The notes under the pieces were generated by a model. It did no database searches. It saw only the letters and a program-made list of their open reading frames with translations, and was not told where the DNA came from. 5,734 nucleotides of DNA from Clostridiales bacterium (GTDB lineage Bacteria > Bacillota > Clostridia > Lachnospirales > Lachnospiraceae). Position 1 is the first letter of the stretch; every line of letters begins with the position of its first letter. Location: positions 1-5,734 of the forward strand of contig JAATEU010000126.1 of NCBI GenBank assembly GCA_015655565.1. The letters are read 5' to 3'. A program made the translations under genes and the position numbers. Below, piece by piece: positions 5,517 through 5,734 of the stretch.

Positions 5517-5545
5517 ATTATAACGTTTATTATGGAATTTTTACA
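5517..5545 (-). promoter_or_regulatory. Candidate promoter of the CxxC protein gene
   Basis: A perfect TATAAT on the minus strand (5522-5517) follows TGTAAA (5545-5540) with 17-nt spacing. The -35 matches only three of six consensus positions. The leader would be about 35 nt. The -35 lies within an inverted repeat (5542-5560), so the promoter may need or be blocked by a regulator. Confidence 0.5.
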
Positions 5546-5560
5546 GTGGGAATTACTGTA
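5542..5560. promoter_or_regulatory. Inverted repeat TACAGT-N7-ACTGTA over the -35 region
   Basis: Six-base perfect arms (TACAGT 5542-5547, ACTGTA 5555-5560) with a 7-bp spacer overlap the weak -35 of the promoter for the CxxC protein gene. Position and symmetry suit a dimeric repressor or activator, but the arms are short and one copy could arise by chance. Confidence 0.35.
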
Positions 5561-5564
5561 TCTC

Positions 5565-5734
5565 TTATCTCCTAGTAATAACCAATACCTGATCTGTTTC
5601 AGATATCCTCTGCTGTCTATTAAACCTGGCGGTAGGACAAGCTCCATATATAGTATTATATGGAAGGGAAAATCCTATATACCGTCTTCCTATACAAAGG
5701 GTATTCCTTAATGCAGCCACATAATAAGGGCATC
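5565..5734 (-). CDS. C-terminal end of an unrecognised reading frame (partial)
   Basis: A minus-strand frame enters from the right edge and stays open for 55 codons to a TAA at 5567-5565. Its beginning is outside the window and it has no internal ATG. The protein has a coding-like pattern: YVAALRNTLCIGRRYIGF, then LPYNTIYGACPTARFNR, and a strand-like tail SETDQVLVITRR, with a high Arg content and two internal cysteines. I cannot assign a family. It ends 88 nt before the next gene. The same DNA carries an 8-bp perfect inverted repeat (TCCATATA 5643-5650, TATATGGA 5657-5664) and a smaller hairpin (ATCTG/CAGAT, 5592-5604), so a structured RNA is an alternative. An open run of 55 codons alone is not strong proof. 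Confidence 0.4.
   Translation of the reverse strand, partial: CPYYVAALRNTLCIGRRYIGFSLPYNTIYGACPTARFNRQQRISETDQVLVITRR

Noticed and set aside
1..5734. CRISPR array, tRNA, rRNA, insertion sequence or toxin-antitoxin pair
   Set aside because: No short direct-repeat/spacer pattern, cloverleaf with CCA end, transposase frame or paired small toxin-like genes was seen on either strand.

Overview
The window looks like DNA from a low-GC Gram-positive anaerobe of the Clostridia, most likely Lachnospiraceae-like. The evidence is AAAGGAG-type ribosome binding sites 7-8 nt before the starts, a lipoprotein signal with an LTGC lipobox, U-tailed hairpin terminators, and the protein families themselves. This is inference from style and content; there is no rRNA or other taxonomic marker. 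The exception is bases 1 to about 619, which differ in composition (about 50% GC by hand count, against about 36% in the adjoining permease gene) and in codon use.

Layout. Every supported gene is on the minus strand, so transcription runs from high to low coordinates. (1) 5734-5565: the C-terminal end of an unrecognised reading frame that enters from the right edge. (2) 5476-5231: an 81-residue protein with two CxxC pairs, with its own promoter candidate and a clear terminator at 5221-5148. (3) 4758-3844: ribonuclease Z, preceded by a long leader holding inverted repeats and followed by a terminator-like hairpin at 3709-3659. (4) A very AT-rich control region with a near-consensus promoter (TTGATA, 17 nt, TATAAT). 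(5) An operon of a GldA-type metal-dependent alcohol dehydrogenase (3398-2313), a lipoprotein substrate-binding protein of the branched-chain amino acid/amide (HAAT/Liv) type (2285-1068), and the first half of a LivH-type permease (from 1007). (6) At about 616 the permease stops matching its family, and an out-of-frame run of ankyrin repeats continues to the left edge.

Working together. The dehydrogenase and the binding protein are 27 nt apart. The permease follows 60 nt further on, after a perfect 11-bp hairpin that may keep binding-protein mRNA more abundant than permease mRNA. The arrangement suggests uptake of a small polar ligand whose metabolism involves oxidation or reduction of an alcohol group, but the ligand cannot be read from the sequence. 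LivM, LivG and LivF, needed for a working transporter, are missing because the permease is interrupted.

The main point for a reader is the livH/ankyrin boundary. Frame, composition and codon use all change there, neither gene is intact, and a GATC tetranucleotide sits where both homologies appear to end. A cloning or assembly chimera is the simplest explanation. A real recombination event is the alternative. I found no CRISPR array, tRNA, rRNA, transposase or convincing new defence or other system.
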